This document shows, piece by piece, positions 46,735 through 56,433 of a stretch of DNA of 64,000 nt. The stretch's first letter is position 1. Each line of letters begins with the position of its first letter. The position numbers and the translations under genes are program-made. Origin of the DNA: Leekyejoonella antrihumi (lineage in GTDB: Bacteria > Actinomycetota > Actinomycetes > Actinomycetales > Dermatophilaceae); NCBI RefSeq assembly GCF_007845645.1, contig NZ_VCQV01000005.1, positions 62,001-126,000 on the forward strand, in the 5' to 3' direction. A model generated the notes under the pieces. The model ran no database searches, had not been told where the DNA came from, and saw only the letters and a list, made by a program, of their open reading frames with translations.

Positions 46735-48615
46735 CTACTTGGTTTGGTACCAGTACTCCGCATTCAAGGCGCCGAGCGGGTTCAGGATCACTCCGCCGAC
46801 ATGCTTGCTGATCGCACTGATGCCATACGAGTTCGCCTGGAACACCACCGGCAGCTGCTGGGCCACCAGGTCCTGATACGTGAACAGTGGCCCGGTGCCG
46901 TTCGCGGTAGTCGTCGCCTTGATGGCGGCATCCATCGCCTTCGACGAGTAGCTGCCGTAGTTGGATCCGGCCCCGGTCTGGAACAGCGACTCACCGGTGG
47001 GCAGGTAGTCGGGTGCATAGATCCAGCCGCCGCCCCAGTCCGCCATCTCCCAGGACTTGCTGGTTGGGCTGGCGCTGGCGATCACCGAGTTGAACGGTTC
47101 CTCCGACTCGGTCACATCGATCCCGGCCTTGGATGCGTCCGACTTCAGCTGCTCCATGGTCAGCGTCAACGCGGCAGCGCCGGAGGCGTAGTTCAGCTTG
47201 ATGTTCAACTTCGTCCCCGCCTTGACGCCGACTCCGCACTGGTTGCTTCCCGCGCCCGGCTTCGTGCAGGTCATCACGCCGCCCTGCTCCGTCCAGCCGT
47301 GACTGGTCAGCAGCTTCTTCGCCTTGGCCGGGTTGAACGGGTACACCGCCTTGTTCGTCTTGGCTTGTGGCGACAGCCACTTGCTCGGCGGGTTGACCGG
47401 TACGGGACCGAAGTTGGCGTAGCCGTACCCCCGGTAAGCCTTGTTCGCATCCACCTCCTGGTCCATCACCATCTGGAAGGCCTTGCGGAAGTAGAGCTGC
47501 TTGAAGACCGTGCCCAGCTTCGCGCTGTTGAAGTTCTCCGGGAAGTAGTTCACCGACCAGGTGTAGTTCGGCTTCAGGTTGTAGTTGCTGCCCGCCGGGT
47601 TGGTCTTGGGCAGCAGCTGGCTCGCCGGCTTGGGCGACAGGTCAGCCGACGGGATGTATCCCAGGTCGATGTTGCTGGAGGACTTCAGCTCGTTGAACTC
47701 CGCGGCGTCGGTGGTGAACGGAAGGAACTTCACTGAGGCCAGCTGCGGCTTGGGGTTGCCGGACCACTTCGGGTTCGGCACCAGGGTGTACTGCCCGCCC
47801 GAGCTGAAGGCGCCGAGCCTCCATGGCCCGTCGACTACGCCCCAGACCGGGCTGGATGCGTAACCCGTCAGGTTCTTCGACTGGGTGGTCAGGAAGTTGT
47901 ACACCGCCTTACACTTGACCACCGCGACGGCGCACCCACCGCTGCCCGGCTTCGCCCCGGCCTTGGTGACGTCCCACGCCATCGGCATCGGGGTGATCTG
48001 GGACAGCTCGTTGTAGGTGAACCAGTTGTCCGAATACCCCTGCGTCAGATCGAACCTGACCGTCTGCGCGTTGACCTTGGTCACCGACTTGACATTGTCC
48101 GGGAACAACCCCGGGGTGTAGCCGGCCCAGTTGGTCTTCTCGGCCTTCATCATGTTCATCCAGAACACGACGTCGCTCGCGTCGACGGTCTCCCCGTTGG
48201 ACCACTTCCAGTTCTTCAGGCTGACGGTAACCGTCTTGCCACCGTTGGAGTAGACCGGCGCCGTGGCGGCGGAGAGGCCCAGGTCCAAGGTGGGCTGGTT
48301 GTTCTCGCCGCCGAACCAGTACAACGGCCGGTACATCGGCTGCTGCAGGTCCGAGATGTTGTAGACGCTGAAGAACGCCCCCGACGAGAACGGGAAGATC
48401 CAGTTCGCGGTCACCGCCGCAGGCAAGGCAACACTGACACTGCCGCCCTTGACCTTCTGCCCGGTGGGCGTCGCGGCGCCGGCACCTGAACTTGTCGATC
48501 CCGACGGGCTCGAAGCCGCGCCGGTACTGCTGGAACTGCATGCCGCCAGCGTGACTGCGCTCACGAATGCGAGCGCCGCGGCCATGGCTGGGCCCTTGAT
48601 ATGTGATTTGGACAT
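46735..48615 (-). CDS. Extracellular solute-binding lipoprotein, family 5 (DppA/OppA type)
   Basis: 626 residues. Lipoprotein signal with lipobox LAAC (Cys26), a Ser/Gly-rich tether, then the SBP_bac_5 fold (LKNWKWSNGETVDASDVVFW, YFRKAFQMVMDQEVDANKAY). ATG at 48615 is preceded by GAAGGA; an earlier in-frame start lacks a signal peptide. First gene of a binding protein-permease-permease-ATPase operon. Confidence 0.93.
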   Translation of the reverse strand: MSKSHIKGPAMAAALAFVSAVTLAACSSSSTGAASSPSGSTSSGAGAATPTGQKVKGGSVSVALPAAVTANWIFPFSSGAFFSVYNISDLQQPMYRPLYWFGGENNQPTLDLGLSAATAPVYSNGGKTVTVSLKNWKWSNGETVDASDVVFWMNMMKAEKTNWAGYTPGLFPDNVKSVTKVNAQTVRFDLTQGYSDNWFTYNELSQITPMPMAWDVTKAGAKPGSGGCAVAVVKCKAVYNFLTTQSKNLTGYASSPVWGVVDGPWRLGAFSSGGQYTLVPNPKWSGNPKPQLASVKFLPFTTDAAEFNELKSSSNIDLGYIPSADLSPKPASQLLPKTNPAGSNYNLKPNYTWSVNYFPENFNSAKLGTVFKQLYFRKAFQMVMDQEVDANKAYRGYGYANFGPVPVNPPSKWLSPQAKTNKAVYPFNPAKAKKLLTSHGWTEQGGVMTCTKPGAGSNQCGVGVKAGTKLNIKLNYASGAAALTLTMEQLKSDASKAGIDVTESEEPFNSVIASASPTSKSWEMADWGGGWIYAPDYLPTGESLFQTGAGSNYGSYSSKAMDAAIKATTTANGTGPLFTYQDLVAQQLPVVFQANSYGISAISKHVGGVILNPLGALNAEYWYQTK

Positions 48616-48677
48616 CAGAAGTCCTTCTTCGGACACGTGGACTCGGCCATGTGCCGGCTGAGTCCGTCCGACTGATC

Positions 48678-48704
48678 GATAGGTGGTGGTGTGGTGCACC
48701 TATC
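48678..48704. promoter_or_regulatory. Inverted repeat in the binding-protein/valS divergent gap
   Basis: GATAGGTG (48678-48685) and CACCTATC (48697-48704) form an 8-bp inverted repeat with an 11-nt spacer, 63 bp upstream of the importer operon start and 145 bp upstream of valS. A repressor site for the transporter is plausible but unproven. No T-box signature was found for valS in this gap. Confidence 0.45.
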
Positions 48705-48848
48705 CACCATTTGGTCACTTTTTTCTGAGACCGATAAGAGTAGTTTCTGGAATACCGCTGCACATTCGGTTGCAATTTGATGCACGCAGCCTCCGATCAC
48801 CCGATATCCGAGATGAAACCGTCACCATCCATCTGGGAGCATGTGCAC

Positions 48849-51500
48849 ATGACTTCGCCATCCCAGCTGCCCGAGGCGCAGCTCCCCGACAAGCCGACCG
48901 TCGACGGGCTCGAGGATCGGTGGGGCAAGGTATGGCAGGAGCAGGGCACCTACCGGTTCGACCGCGAACGGGCCGTGTCACTGCCCCGCGACCAGGTGTT
49001 CTCGATCGACACGCCACCGCCGACCGCCTCCGGCTCACTGCATGTCGGGCACGTCTTCTCCTACACCCACACCGACTGCATGGCGCGCTACCAGCGGATG
49101 CAGGGCCGCGAGGTGTTCTACCCGATCGGCTGGGACGACAACGGTCTTCCCACCGAGCGGAGGGTGCAGAACTACTACGGCGTGCGCGGGGACCACGCCG
49201 CGGCCTACGACCCCGACTTCACTCCGCCGCTGCGGGGCGCCGAGGGCAAGTCGGTCAAGGCTGCCGACCAGGTGCCGGTCAGCCGCGCAAACTTCATCCC
49301 GTTGTGCGAGGAGCTCACGATCCAGGACGAGGAGGCATTCGAGAGCCTCTTCCGCAGGCTCGGGTTCTCGATGGACTGGGACCAGAGCTACCGCACCATC
49401 GATGCCCGCTCCCGTGCCGTGGCGCAGGAGGCGTTCCTGCACAACGTGGAGCGTGGCGAGGCCTACCAGGCGGAGGCACCGGGCCTGTGGGACGTCACCT
49501 TCCAGTCCGCCGTCGCCCAGGCCGAGCTCGAGGCCCGCGACTATCCGGGTGCCTTCCACCGCATCGCCTTTCGCCGGGCCGACGGCGGCACGGTCGAGAT
49601 TGAGACCACCCGCCCCGAGCTGATCCCCGCCGTGGTCGCGCTGATCGCCCACCCGGAGGACGAGCGGTATGCCGACCTGTTCGGGACGACCGTCACGTCA
49701 CCGCTCTTCGGGGTCGAGATCCCCGTCGTTGCACACCGGGCCGCCGAGCCGGACAAGGGCGCCGGCATCGCCATGTGCTGCACGTTCGGTGACCTGACCG
49801 ACGTGGTGTGGTGGCGCGAGCTGCGGCTGCCGATCCGGGCGGTCCTGACTCGAAACGGACGGCTGCAGGCCGAGACACCGGACTGGATCATCGGCGGGCC
49901 CGGCGAGCGGCTCTATGCCGACGAACTGGCCACCAAGACCGTGTTCACGGCGCGCGAGCATGTCGTCGCGGCTCTGCGCGAGTCCGGCGACCTGATCGGT
50001 GAGCCGGTGAAAACGCAGCGCAAGGCCAACTTCTTCGAGAAGGGTGACAAGCCGCTGGAGATCGTGACCAGCCGGCAGTGGTACATCCGCAACGGCGGCC
50101 GCGACGCCGACCTGCGTGACGCACTGGTCAAGCGGGGCGGCGAGATCGCCTTCCACCCGGCCTTCATGCGCAGCCGCTACACCAACTGGGTGGACGGCCT
50201 CAACGGCGACTGGCTGGTCAGCCGGCAGCGGTTCTTCGGTGTGCCTTTCCCCGTGTGGTACCCGCTCGATGCCGACGGTCAACCGGATCACGCGCACCCC
50301 ATCCTGGCGCCGGCCGAGAGCCTGCCGATCGACCCGCAGTCCGACATGCCTGACGGCTACTCTGCCGAGCAGCGCGGGGTGCCAGGCGGGTTCATCGGCG
50401 ACCCGGATGTCATGGACACCTGGGCGACCTCGTCGCTCAGCCCGCAGATCGCCGCCGGCTGGCCGGTCGCGAGCGATCCGGAGGGGCGCAACGACGCGCA
50501 GCTGTTCGACAAGATCTTTCCGATGGACCTGCGCCCACAGGCACATGACATCATCCGCACCTGGTTGTTCGCGACGGTCGTGCGCAGCCACCTCGAGCAC
50601 GACACGGTGCCGTGGACCGGCGCGGGCATCAGCGGCTGGATCCTGGACCCGGACCGCAAGAAGATGAGCAAGTCCAAGGGCAACGCCGAGACGCCGGACG
50701 GCATCGTCGAGCAGTTCGGCGCGGATGCCGTGCGCTACTGGGCCGCCTCCAGCCGCCTCGGCGCCGACACGGCCTACGACACCGGCCAGATGAAGGTCGG
50801 CCGGCGGCTTGCCATGAAGCTGCTCAACGCGAGCAAGTTCGCGCTGTCCTTCGGTGAGGTGCGCGGCGATGGATCGGACCTGACCGCCCAGGTCACCCAT
50901 TCCCTGGACCGGGCCATGCTGGCTGCCCTCCGAAAGGTCGTCGAGGATGCGACCCGAGGCTTCGAGGACTGGGACTACACCCGCTCCCTCGAGCTGACCG
51001 AGACGTTCTTCTGGACCTTCTGCGACGACTACGTCGAGCTGGTCAAGGACCGCGCCTACGGCGGGCAGGGCGAGGAAGCCGCCGCGAGCGCGCGTGCCGC
51101 GTTGCGGATCGCGCTGGCCGTCCAGCTGCGGCTGCTCGCACCGTTTCTACCCTACGCGACCGAGGAGGTCTGGTCCTGGTGGCAGGAGGGGTCGGTGCAC
51201 CGGGCGCCGTGGCCGACGGCGAACGAGTGCGGCACCTTCGACAGTGACCCCGACATCCTTGTTGCCGTGGGCGAGGCGCTTGCCGGTATCCGCCGCGCGA
51301 AGTCCGACGCCAAGCTGGGCATGCGGGCCGAGGTGACGGCCATGACACTCGTCGGCCCCGCGGATCGGATCAAGCTGATCCAGCTGGCCGAGGCCGACCT
51401 GCGGTCCGCCGGCAAGGTGACCGGCCTGACGTATGCCGACGGGGCGGAGATCGAGGTCCGCGACGTGACGCTCGTGCCGCCGCCGCCGCGGCAGAAGTAG
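48849..51500 (+). CDS. valS: Valyl-tRNA synthetase
   Basis: 883-residue class I synthetase. HIGH-type motif in ASGSLHVGHVFSYTHTD, connective editing domain, KMSKS loop in KKMSKSKGNAETPDG, anticodon-binding helices. MTSPSQLPEAQLPDKPTV from ATG 48849 with GGGAGC upstream is preferred over an in-frame ATG at 48777. The extended insert region and no obvious C-terminal coiled coil put it in the short bacterial/archaeal-like ValS branch. Confidence 0.95.
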   Translation: MTSPSQLPEAQLPDKPTVDGLEDRWGKVWQEQGTYRFDRERAVSLPRDQVFSIDTPPPTASGSLHVGHVFSYTHTDCMARYQRMQGREVFYPIGWDDNGLPTERRVQNYYGVRGDHAAAYDPDFTPPLRGAEGKSVKAADQVPVSRANFIPLCEELTIQDEEAFESLFRRLGFSMDWDQSYRTIDARSRAVAQEAFLHNVERGEAYQAEAPGLWDVTFQSAVAQAELEARDYPGAFHRIAFRRADGGTVEIETTRPELIPAVVALIAHPEDERYADLFGTTVTSPLFGVEIPVVAHRAAEPDKGAGIAMCCTFGDLTDVVWWRELRLPIRAVLTRNGRLQAETPDWIIGGPGERLYADELATKTVFTAREHVVAALRESGDLIGEPVKTQRKANFFEKGDKPLEIVTSRQWYIRNGGRDADLRDALVKRGGEIAFHPAFMRSRYTNWVDGLNGDWLVSRQRFFGVPFPVWYPLDADGQPDHAHPILAPAESLPIDPQSDMPDGYSAEQRGVPGGFIGDPDVMDTWATSSLSPQIAAGWPVASDPEGRNDAQLFDKIFPMDLRPQAHDIIRTWLFATVVRSHLEHDTVPWTGAGISGWILDPDRKKMSKSKGNAETPDGIVEQFGADAVRYWAASSRLGADTAYDTGQMKVGRRLAMKLLNASKFALSFGEVRGDGSDLTAQVTHSLDRAMLAALRKVVEDATRGFEDWDYTRSLELTETFFWTFCDDYVELVKDRAYGGQGEEAAASARAALRIALAVQLRLLAPFLPYATEEVWSWWQEGSVHRAPWPTANECGTFDSDPDILVAVGEALAGIRRAKSDAKLGMRAEVTAMTLVGPADRIKLIQLAEADLRSAGKVTGLTYADGAEIEVRDVTLVPPPPRQK

Positions 51501-51537
51501 CCTGCGCGGACGACGGCTTCGGCCCGCAGCGGGTGCG

Positions 51538-52614
51538 TCAGCGACCGTCGACCATCACAGCCTGAGTGATGATGCCGCCACCCGTTTTTGCCGTCCCGGC
51601 AAGGTTGGTGAACCGCTTCGTCTTGAGGTCATAGCGCTGCACGAAACCGGGCTTCGCCGAGCTGCAGCTGGACTGCAGGAGATAGAGGCTGCTCCCGACC
51701 CCACCGACGACAGACGGTCCGGTTCCGTCGGTCTTGCTCAGCGGCAGCTGGTGCCAGGTCGATCCGGTGTAGTAGCCGGCAGGAGCGACGCACCCACCGC
51801 TGAAGCTCTGGTTGACCCGCACCGGCGACGTGTTCCGCACGTCACCGGCGCTCGACGGGGCGAGCGCCGCTGACTTCGCCGTCGACGTGTACCCCGCCCG
51901 GAACGGCTGGTTGTCGCCGGCGTAGCCAGTGTTGGCGGTACAGGTCATCACAAACGATGAACTGTCCCAGCCGTGCATCGGGTCACAGGTCGCGTAGCCC
52001 TTCGGCACGGCCACCTTGCGGACCAATGATCCGTCGGAGACCCGCACCACGTCGATGCCGCCACTCGTGGACAGTGCGAAGTAGGCGCCCGTCGGTGAGA
52101 TGACGGGCGACCACCAGCCATCGTCGCCGGTCACTGCGCGATAGCTACGCACAACGGACCCGGTGGTCGTCCGCAGCGTTGTCGCCGTCGTGCTGCTCGC
52201 GATCAATCGATGCCCGGCAAACTTCAACGCTGTGTACTCACCCTTGATCCGAAAGTAGTGCGGCGTGTGGGTCTTTGTGTCCCACACCGTGACTCGCGTC
52301 TGACCAGTCTGGGACCGTGCGGTGACAACTTCACGTGCATCGTTGGACACGTCCTCGATGTCAGCATCGTCCGAGACCTGGCCGAGCGTCGTGATGCCGC
52401 CCTGCGGCTTCACGAGCACGAGTGTTCCCTGGTCATCGTGATCGCTGACCACATGTCGAATGGCCGCGCCGTATCCGGTGCCGCTGATGACGGCGGCCGG
52501 CGTCGTGGCGCGCTGCACATCGGTGTGCAAACCGGATGCCTGAGCGGCCGTCGTCCCCGCCGTGACCGCAGCCACTGCTGCTGCAATCACGACTGCTATC
52601 TGCTGAGCTCGCAT
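51538..52614 (-). CDS. Secreted protein, possibly beta-propeller-like
   Basis: 358 residues with a signal peptide (MRAQQIAVVIAAAVAAVTAG, cleavage near AQASG, about 27). The mature part has repeated short strands ending in VWDTKTHTPHYFRI, VVRVSDGSLVRKVAV and RYDLKTKRFTNL, which look like blades of a propeller. Cysteines are paired late in the sequence. No catalytic motif and no operon partner. Function unknown. Confidence 0.7.
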   Translation of the reverse strand: MRAQQIAVVIAAAVAAVTAGTTAAQASGLHTDVQRATTPAAVISGTGYGAAIRHVVSDHDDQGTLVLVKPQGGITTLGQVSDDADIEDVSNDAREVVTARSQTGQTRVTVWDTKTHTPHYFRIKGEYTALKFAGHRLIASSTTATTLRTTTGSVVRSYRAVTGDDGWWSPVISPTGAYFALSTSGGIDVVRVSDGSLVRKVAVPKGYATCDPMHGWDSSSFVMTCTANTGYAGDNQPFRAGYTSTAKSAALAPSSAGDVRNTSPVRVNQSFSGGCVAPAGYYTGSTWHQLPLSKTDGTGPSVVGGVGSSLYLLQSSCSSAKPGFVQRYDLKTKRFTNLAGTAKTGGGIITQAVMVDGR

Positions 52615-52831
52615 GATGCTTCCCCTCTGTCTGGTCGCTGTCCCCGCCTCCCGGGGATTGTGCGGCGTGCTTGCAGCGTGGCAACTCGCGAGGCGAAGGA
52701 CAATGAGACGACGGACGAGTGCGGCATACGACTTCGGCTGACACCGTAGCCGGCTGCTCGCACCCCATCGACGCCCTTCGTGATGCCCGCGTGACCTCCC
52801 CCGACCCCGAAGGTTCTCTATCCGTACTAGG

Positions 52832-53602
52832 TTGGCAGCCGTGGGGAGTTCGGAACGTCACGCGCGGGCCGGCTCGATCCTGGGCCGGCGGGGTGCCGTG
52901 GTCGGCATCGCAAGTGCACTGTTCCTGATCCTGTGTGTGCTCACCGTCAGCTCGCACTACGAACCGTTCTTCGTGGCCCCGACCCACAACCCACCGGGAC
53001 CGGCCATTCATCTGAAGACCATCCATCCGATCCGACCCGCCAGCGGCGGGCCCGGCAGCCCGTTCTCGGCACGGCCGAACGGGCACGCCTCCCACCTGGT
53101 CTCCTACACCTTCTCCGCGATTATGGGAGTGGTGGCGCTGCTGCTGGTGATCCTGCTGGCGGGAGTCGCGGCTCGCGCCGTCCGCCGGTTCCACAACCCC
53201 TTCAGTCACTTCCAGCGACGCCGGCCGGATGAAGGCCCGATTCCAGACGTTCTCGACGAGGTGACCCAGGCCGTGTCGACACAGCGGTCGTCGCTCACGG
53301 TGGGCACACCACGGAACGCGATCATCGACGCCTGGATCAGCCTCGAACAGAGTGTCGAGGAGGCTGGTGTTCCGCTGCGGGCCAGCGAGACGTCCGCCGA
53401 GCTGGTGATCCGGGTGATCGACGAGCTGGATGCCGACTCTGACGCGCTGGCACGGTTGGGCCGCGTCTACCGTCGTGCTCGATACTCCAGCCACGAGATC
53501 ACCGAAGACGACCGCGCGGCGGCGCGGGACGCACTGGAGGCGCTCGAGTCGTCTCTGCAGGCGGCCTCTCGTGCGCGCGGCAGCGGCAGGGTGACGACGT
53601 GA
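52832..53602 (+). CDS. DUF4129-domain membrane protein
   Basis: 256 residues: one N-terminal and one central membrane helix, then a cytoplasmic C-terminal DUF4129 domain (NAIIDAWISLEQSVEEAGVP, RASETSAELVIRVIDELD, ALARLGRVYRRARYSSHEIT). Such domains accompany MoxR-DUF58 operons and some transglutaminase-like proteins. TTG at 52832 is the earliest start; a GTG at 52841 is equally possible. Overlaps the next gene by 4 nt. Confidence 0.8.
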   Translation: MAAVGSSERHARAGSILGRRGAVVGIASALFLILCVLTVSSHYEPFFVAPTHNPPGPAIHLKTIHPIRPASGGPGSPFSARPNGHASHLVSYTFSAIMGVVALLLVILLAGVAARAVRRFHNPFSHFQRRRPDEGPIPDVLDEVTQAVSTQRSSLTVGTPRNAIIDAWISLEQSVEEAGVPLRASETSAELVIRVIDELDADSDALARLGRVYRRARYSSHEITEDDRAAARDALEALESSLQAASRARGSGRVTT

Positions 53603-54120
53603 CGACCTGGTTCCGCGGCACCCTCACCACGCGACGCATCCTCACCCTCGTGGCAACCTGGGCGTTCCTATACCTCCTGTTCCTCTGGTTGGGCCTGCAC
53701 CCGCAACCGCTCGGGCTCTTCGGCATCGTCGGATTCGTCATGCTGGCGTACTCCGCCTACACGTCACCGCAGTCCCCGTGGCCTGCGCCGGTATGGCATC
53801 GCCCCAGCATGAGCACGCGGCAACCGAACCGCACCGACGGGCGGCTGCGCTTCATCCGGCGCAACCTCGAGAGTGCCGTGGACACCCAGGACAAGCCCAA
53901 CGCCGACCTGAATGCGCGCCGTCTGCAGGAGCTGATGCGTGAGGTCACCCGCGATCAGCTGCAGGCGAGCCCGGGCCGACAGGTCAACACCCTTGCCGAG
54001 TTGCGGTCCACCCTCGACGGACGAGCGACCGATCTGCGCGCCTACCTGTTTGCCGACCCCGCCCCGCACCTGAGACTCCGCCAGCTTCAAGACCTCGTCG
54101 AACGAATCGAGCACCTGTGA
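53599..54120 (+). CDS. Small membrane protein of the MoxR operon
   Basis: 173 residues: two close N-terminal helices (about 14-50) and a charged cytoplasmic half predicted to be helical (RRNLESAVDTQDKPNADLNA, LQDLVERIEHL). No named family recognised. 4-nt overlaps with both neighbours place it firmly in the DUF4129-MoxR-DUF58 operon. Confidence 0.75.
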   Translation: MTTWFRGTLTTRRILTLVATWAFLYLLFLWLGLHPQPLGLFGIVGFVMLAYSAYTSPQSPWPAPVWHRPSMSTRQPNRTDGRLRFIRRNLESAVDTQDKPNADLNARRLQELMREVTRDQLQASPGRQVNTLAELRSTLDGRATDLRAYLFADPAPHLRLRQLQDLVERIEHL

Positions 54121-55109
54121 CCGACAGCCCCGAAGTCCCGCACCTGTCCGCCGCGCAGACGACCAGTCTCGCCACGGAGATCCTCGACCGCGTCGACCTC
54201 GCAGTCGTCGGCAAGCGCCGACCACTGGAGGTGGTGCTCGCCACCATCCTGGCCGGCGGAAACGTCCTGCTGGAGGACAACCCCGGACTGGGCAAGACCC
54301 TGGCGGCCCGCAGCCTGGCGCAGACCTTGGGCCTGTCCTTCGCCCGCGCCCAGTTCACCCCGGACCTGCTGCCCTCCGACCTGACCGGCTCGTTCATCTA
54401 TCACCAGGGCACCGGGGAGTTCACCTTCCGAGAGGGCCCCCTGTTCACCGGACTGCTCCTCGCCGACGAGATCAACCGGACACCACCCAAGACCCAGGCG
54501 GCCCTGCTGGAGGCGATGCAGGAGCACCAGGTCACCATCGAGGGCACCACCTTCGCCTTGCCGCACCCGTTCCACGTGATCGCCACGGCCAACCCGGTCG
54601 AGTACGAGGGCACCTACCCGCTGCCGGAAGCACAGCTGGACCGGTTCCTCACCCGCGTCAGCTTCGGCTATCCGACGCAGGAGGAGGAGCTGGACGTGCT
54701 GCAGCGGCGGGTGGCCCGGCAGCGCGAGGAGATCATGCTCGACCCGGTGACGGACACGACCGGGCTGCTGGGTATGCAGGCCGCCGTGGAACGGATCGAG
54801 GTCGAGCCCACCGTGGCGGCGTACTGCGTGCGACTGGCCGGCGCCACCCGTGCGCATCCGCAGCTGCAGATCGGGGCGTCCCCCCGCGGATCGCTGGCTC
54901 TGCTGCTGGTCGGACGCGCGGTGGCGGTGATCCGTGGTCGCGACTACGTGGTGCCGGAGGACATCAAGAGTGTGGCCGTGAGCGTGCTGGCCCATCGCGT
55001 GTCGTTGCGACCCGAGCTGTGGATGAGTGAGCTGACCGGCAGCAGCATCATCCAGACGCTACTGGACAGTGTGCCCGCGCCGGCGTCGCACGCCGCCCCG
55101 GTGCGCTGA
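54117..55109 (+). CDS. MoxR-family AAA+ ATPase
   Basis: 330 residues. Walker A in LLEDNPGLGKTLAARSLA, Walker B FADEINR-type (LLADEINRTPPKTQAALLEA), MQEHQVTIEG, TANPVEYEGTYPLPEAQLDR and the C-terminal lid domain. MoxR ATPases act as chaperones that insert cofactors or activate partner proteins, usually together with DUF58 or von Willebrand factor proteins, as here. Confidence 0.94.
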   Translation: MTDSPEVPHLSAAQTTSLATEILDRVDLAVVGKRRPLEVVLATILAGGNVLLEDNPGLGKTLAARSLAQTLGLSFARAQFTPDLLPSDLTGSFIYHQGTGEFTFREGPLFTGLLLADEINRTPPKTQAALLEAMQEHQVTIEGTTFALPHPFHVIATANPVEYEGTYPLPEAQLDRFLTRVSFGYPTQEEELDVLQRRVARQREEIMLDPVTDTTGLLGMQAAVERIEVEPTVAAYCVRLAGATRAHPQLQIGASPRGSLALLLVGRAVAVIRGRDYVVPEDIKSVAVSVLAHRVSLRPELWMSELTGSSIIQTLLDSVPAPASHAAPVR

Positions 55110-55116
55110 GACCCTC

Positions 55117-56433
55117 GTGCCTGCCCTGTCCACCGAGCGCCCGCCGGGGCGCTGGACCCCCACCTTCGCCTTTCTGCAGGTCAGTCTGCTGGCGGGCGTG
55201 CTGATCGGCGCGGCGCTGGTGCTGCACCGGCTGGACCTGCTGGTGATCGGCACCCCCTTCGCCATCGTCACCGGCTGGTGCCTGGCCACCCGCCCCTCCC
55301 AGGTCCCCCGCCCGAGGCCCGAATCGGTGACCAGCAAGACCCCGGTCGAAGGAGTCGCCCAGCGCTGGGACTGGACGTTCGACGACGTCGACGAGAGCGC
55401 CGAGCAGATGATCACCACGCTGGGCGCGGACGACTGCGTGCGCACCGATCCGGCGAACGGCGTCCTGATCGACCTGCCCACCGGTGGGTGCGCCACGGCG
55501 TCGGTCCGCTGGCTTCCGGCCCGTTGGGGTCGACGCACCATCTTCCCCGCCCGCACGCACTTTCTCAGTCCGTGGGGCGGGTTCATCGCCGGACCGTTCG
55601 ACACGGCGGGCACCCCCCTGACCGTGCGGCCGGCACCGCAGGCCTTCACCGGCAAGGCAGCCCTACCGCACCCCATCGGCCTCGTCGGGCAGAATCGCAG
55701 CCGGCGCATGGGTGACGGCAGTGAGTTCGCCGAGATCCGAGAGTTTCGCACGGGTGACCGGCTACGCCGCATCAGCTGGCCGATCACCGCCCGCACGGGC
55801 CAGCTGCACGTCCGCACGTCGTACGCCGAACAGGACACCGAGGTGCTCATCCTCCTGGACGCCTCCTCCGACTTCGGGCAGTCGCGTGCAGACTCCGGCG
55901 TGGACAGCTCCTTGGACCTGGGTATGCGTTGTGCGCTCGCCGTCGCCGGCCACTTCCTCACCCGAGGTGAACGCGTGGGTGTCCGTGCCCTGGGCACGGT
56001 CCGCAGCGAGCGGATCCGACCCGCGGCCGGCGCCGCTCAGTACCAGCGCATAGCCGACACGCTGATGACCGTCGAAAGCGCCGGCGTGCGCGCTCTTCCA
56101 CGCCACGGGCTGCACCTGAACTCCGCCGCCGGCGCACTGATCATCCTGATCTCACCGCTGATGAACCCGGAGATGCTGGCGATTGCCGCCGAGGTGGCCC
56201 AACGAGGGCGCCCGCTGGTCGTGGTCGACGCTCTGCCGGACAACGTCGACGTCGGGGCGGACTCCGACGTCCTGACCGACCTGGCACTACGCCTACGCCT
56301 GATGGAACGCGCGCAGGAGATCCGCGCGCTGCAGCAGCACGGAGCACCTGTCGTCTCCTGGCGTGGCCCCGGGAGCCTCGACCACGTCCTGCTGCAGCTG
56401 TCTCGCCGGCCCCCACGGGCGGTGCGGCGGTGA
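55117..56433 (+). CDS. DUF58-domain protein
   Basis: 438 residues. Two N-terminal membrane helices, then the DUF58 core with the GDGSEFAEIREFRTGDRLRR motif and SWPITARTGQLHVRTSYAEQ, followed by a von Willebrand A-like part (VLILLDASSDF). GTG at 55117, 7 nt after the moxR stop. Likely partner of the MoxR ATPase in an envelope-linked function. Confidence 0.9.
   Translation: MPALSTERPPGRWTPTFAFLQVSLLAGVLIGAALVLHRLDLLVIGTPFAIVTGWCLATRPSQVPRPRPESVTSKTPVEGVAQRWDWTFDDVDESAEQMITTLGADDCVRTDPANGVLIDLPTGGCATASVRWLPARWGRRTIFPARTHFLSPWGGFIAGPFDTAGTPLTVRPAPQAFTGKAALPHPIGLVGQNRSRRMGDGSEFAEIREFRTGDRLRRISWPITARTGQLHVRTSYAEQDTEVLILLDASSDFGQSRADSGVDSSLDLGMRCALAVAGHFLTRGERVGVRALGTVRSERIRPAAGAAQYQRIADTLMTVESAGVRALPRHGLHLNSAAGALIILISPLMNPEMLAIAAEVAQRGRPLVVVDALPDNVDVGADSDVLTDLALRLRLMERAQEIRALQQHGAPVVSWRGPGSLDHVLLQLSRRPPRAVRR

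Noticed and set aside
48616-48848. T-box or riboswitch for valS
   Set aside because: I looked for the GGTGG-ACCGCG core on the plus strand and found none; only an inverted repeat is present.
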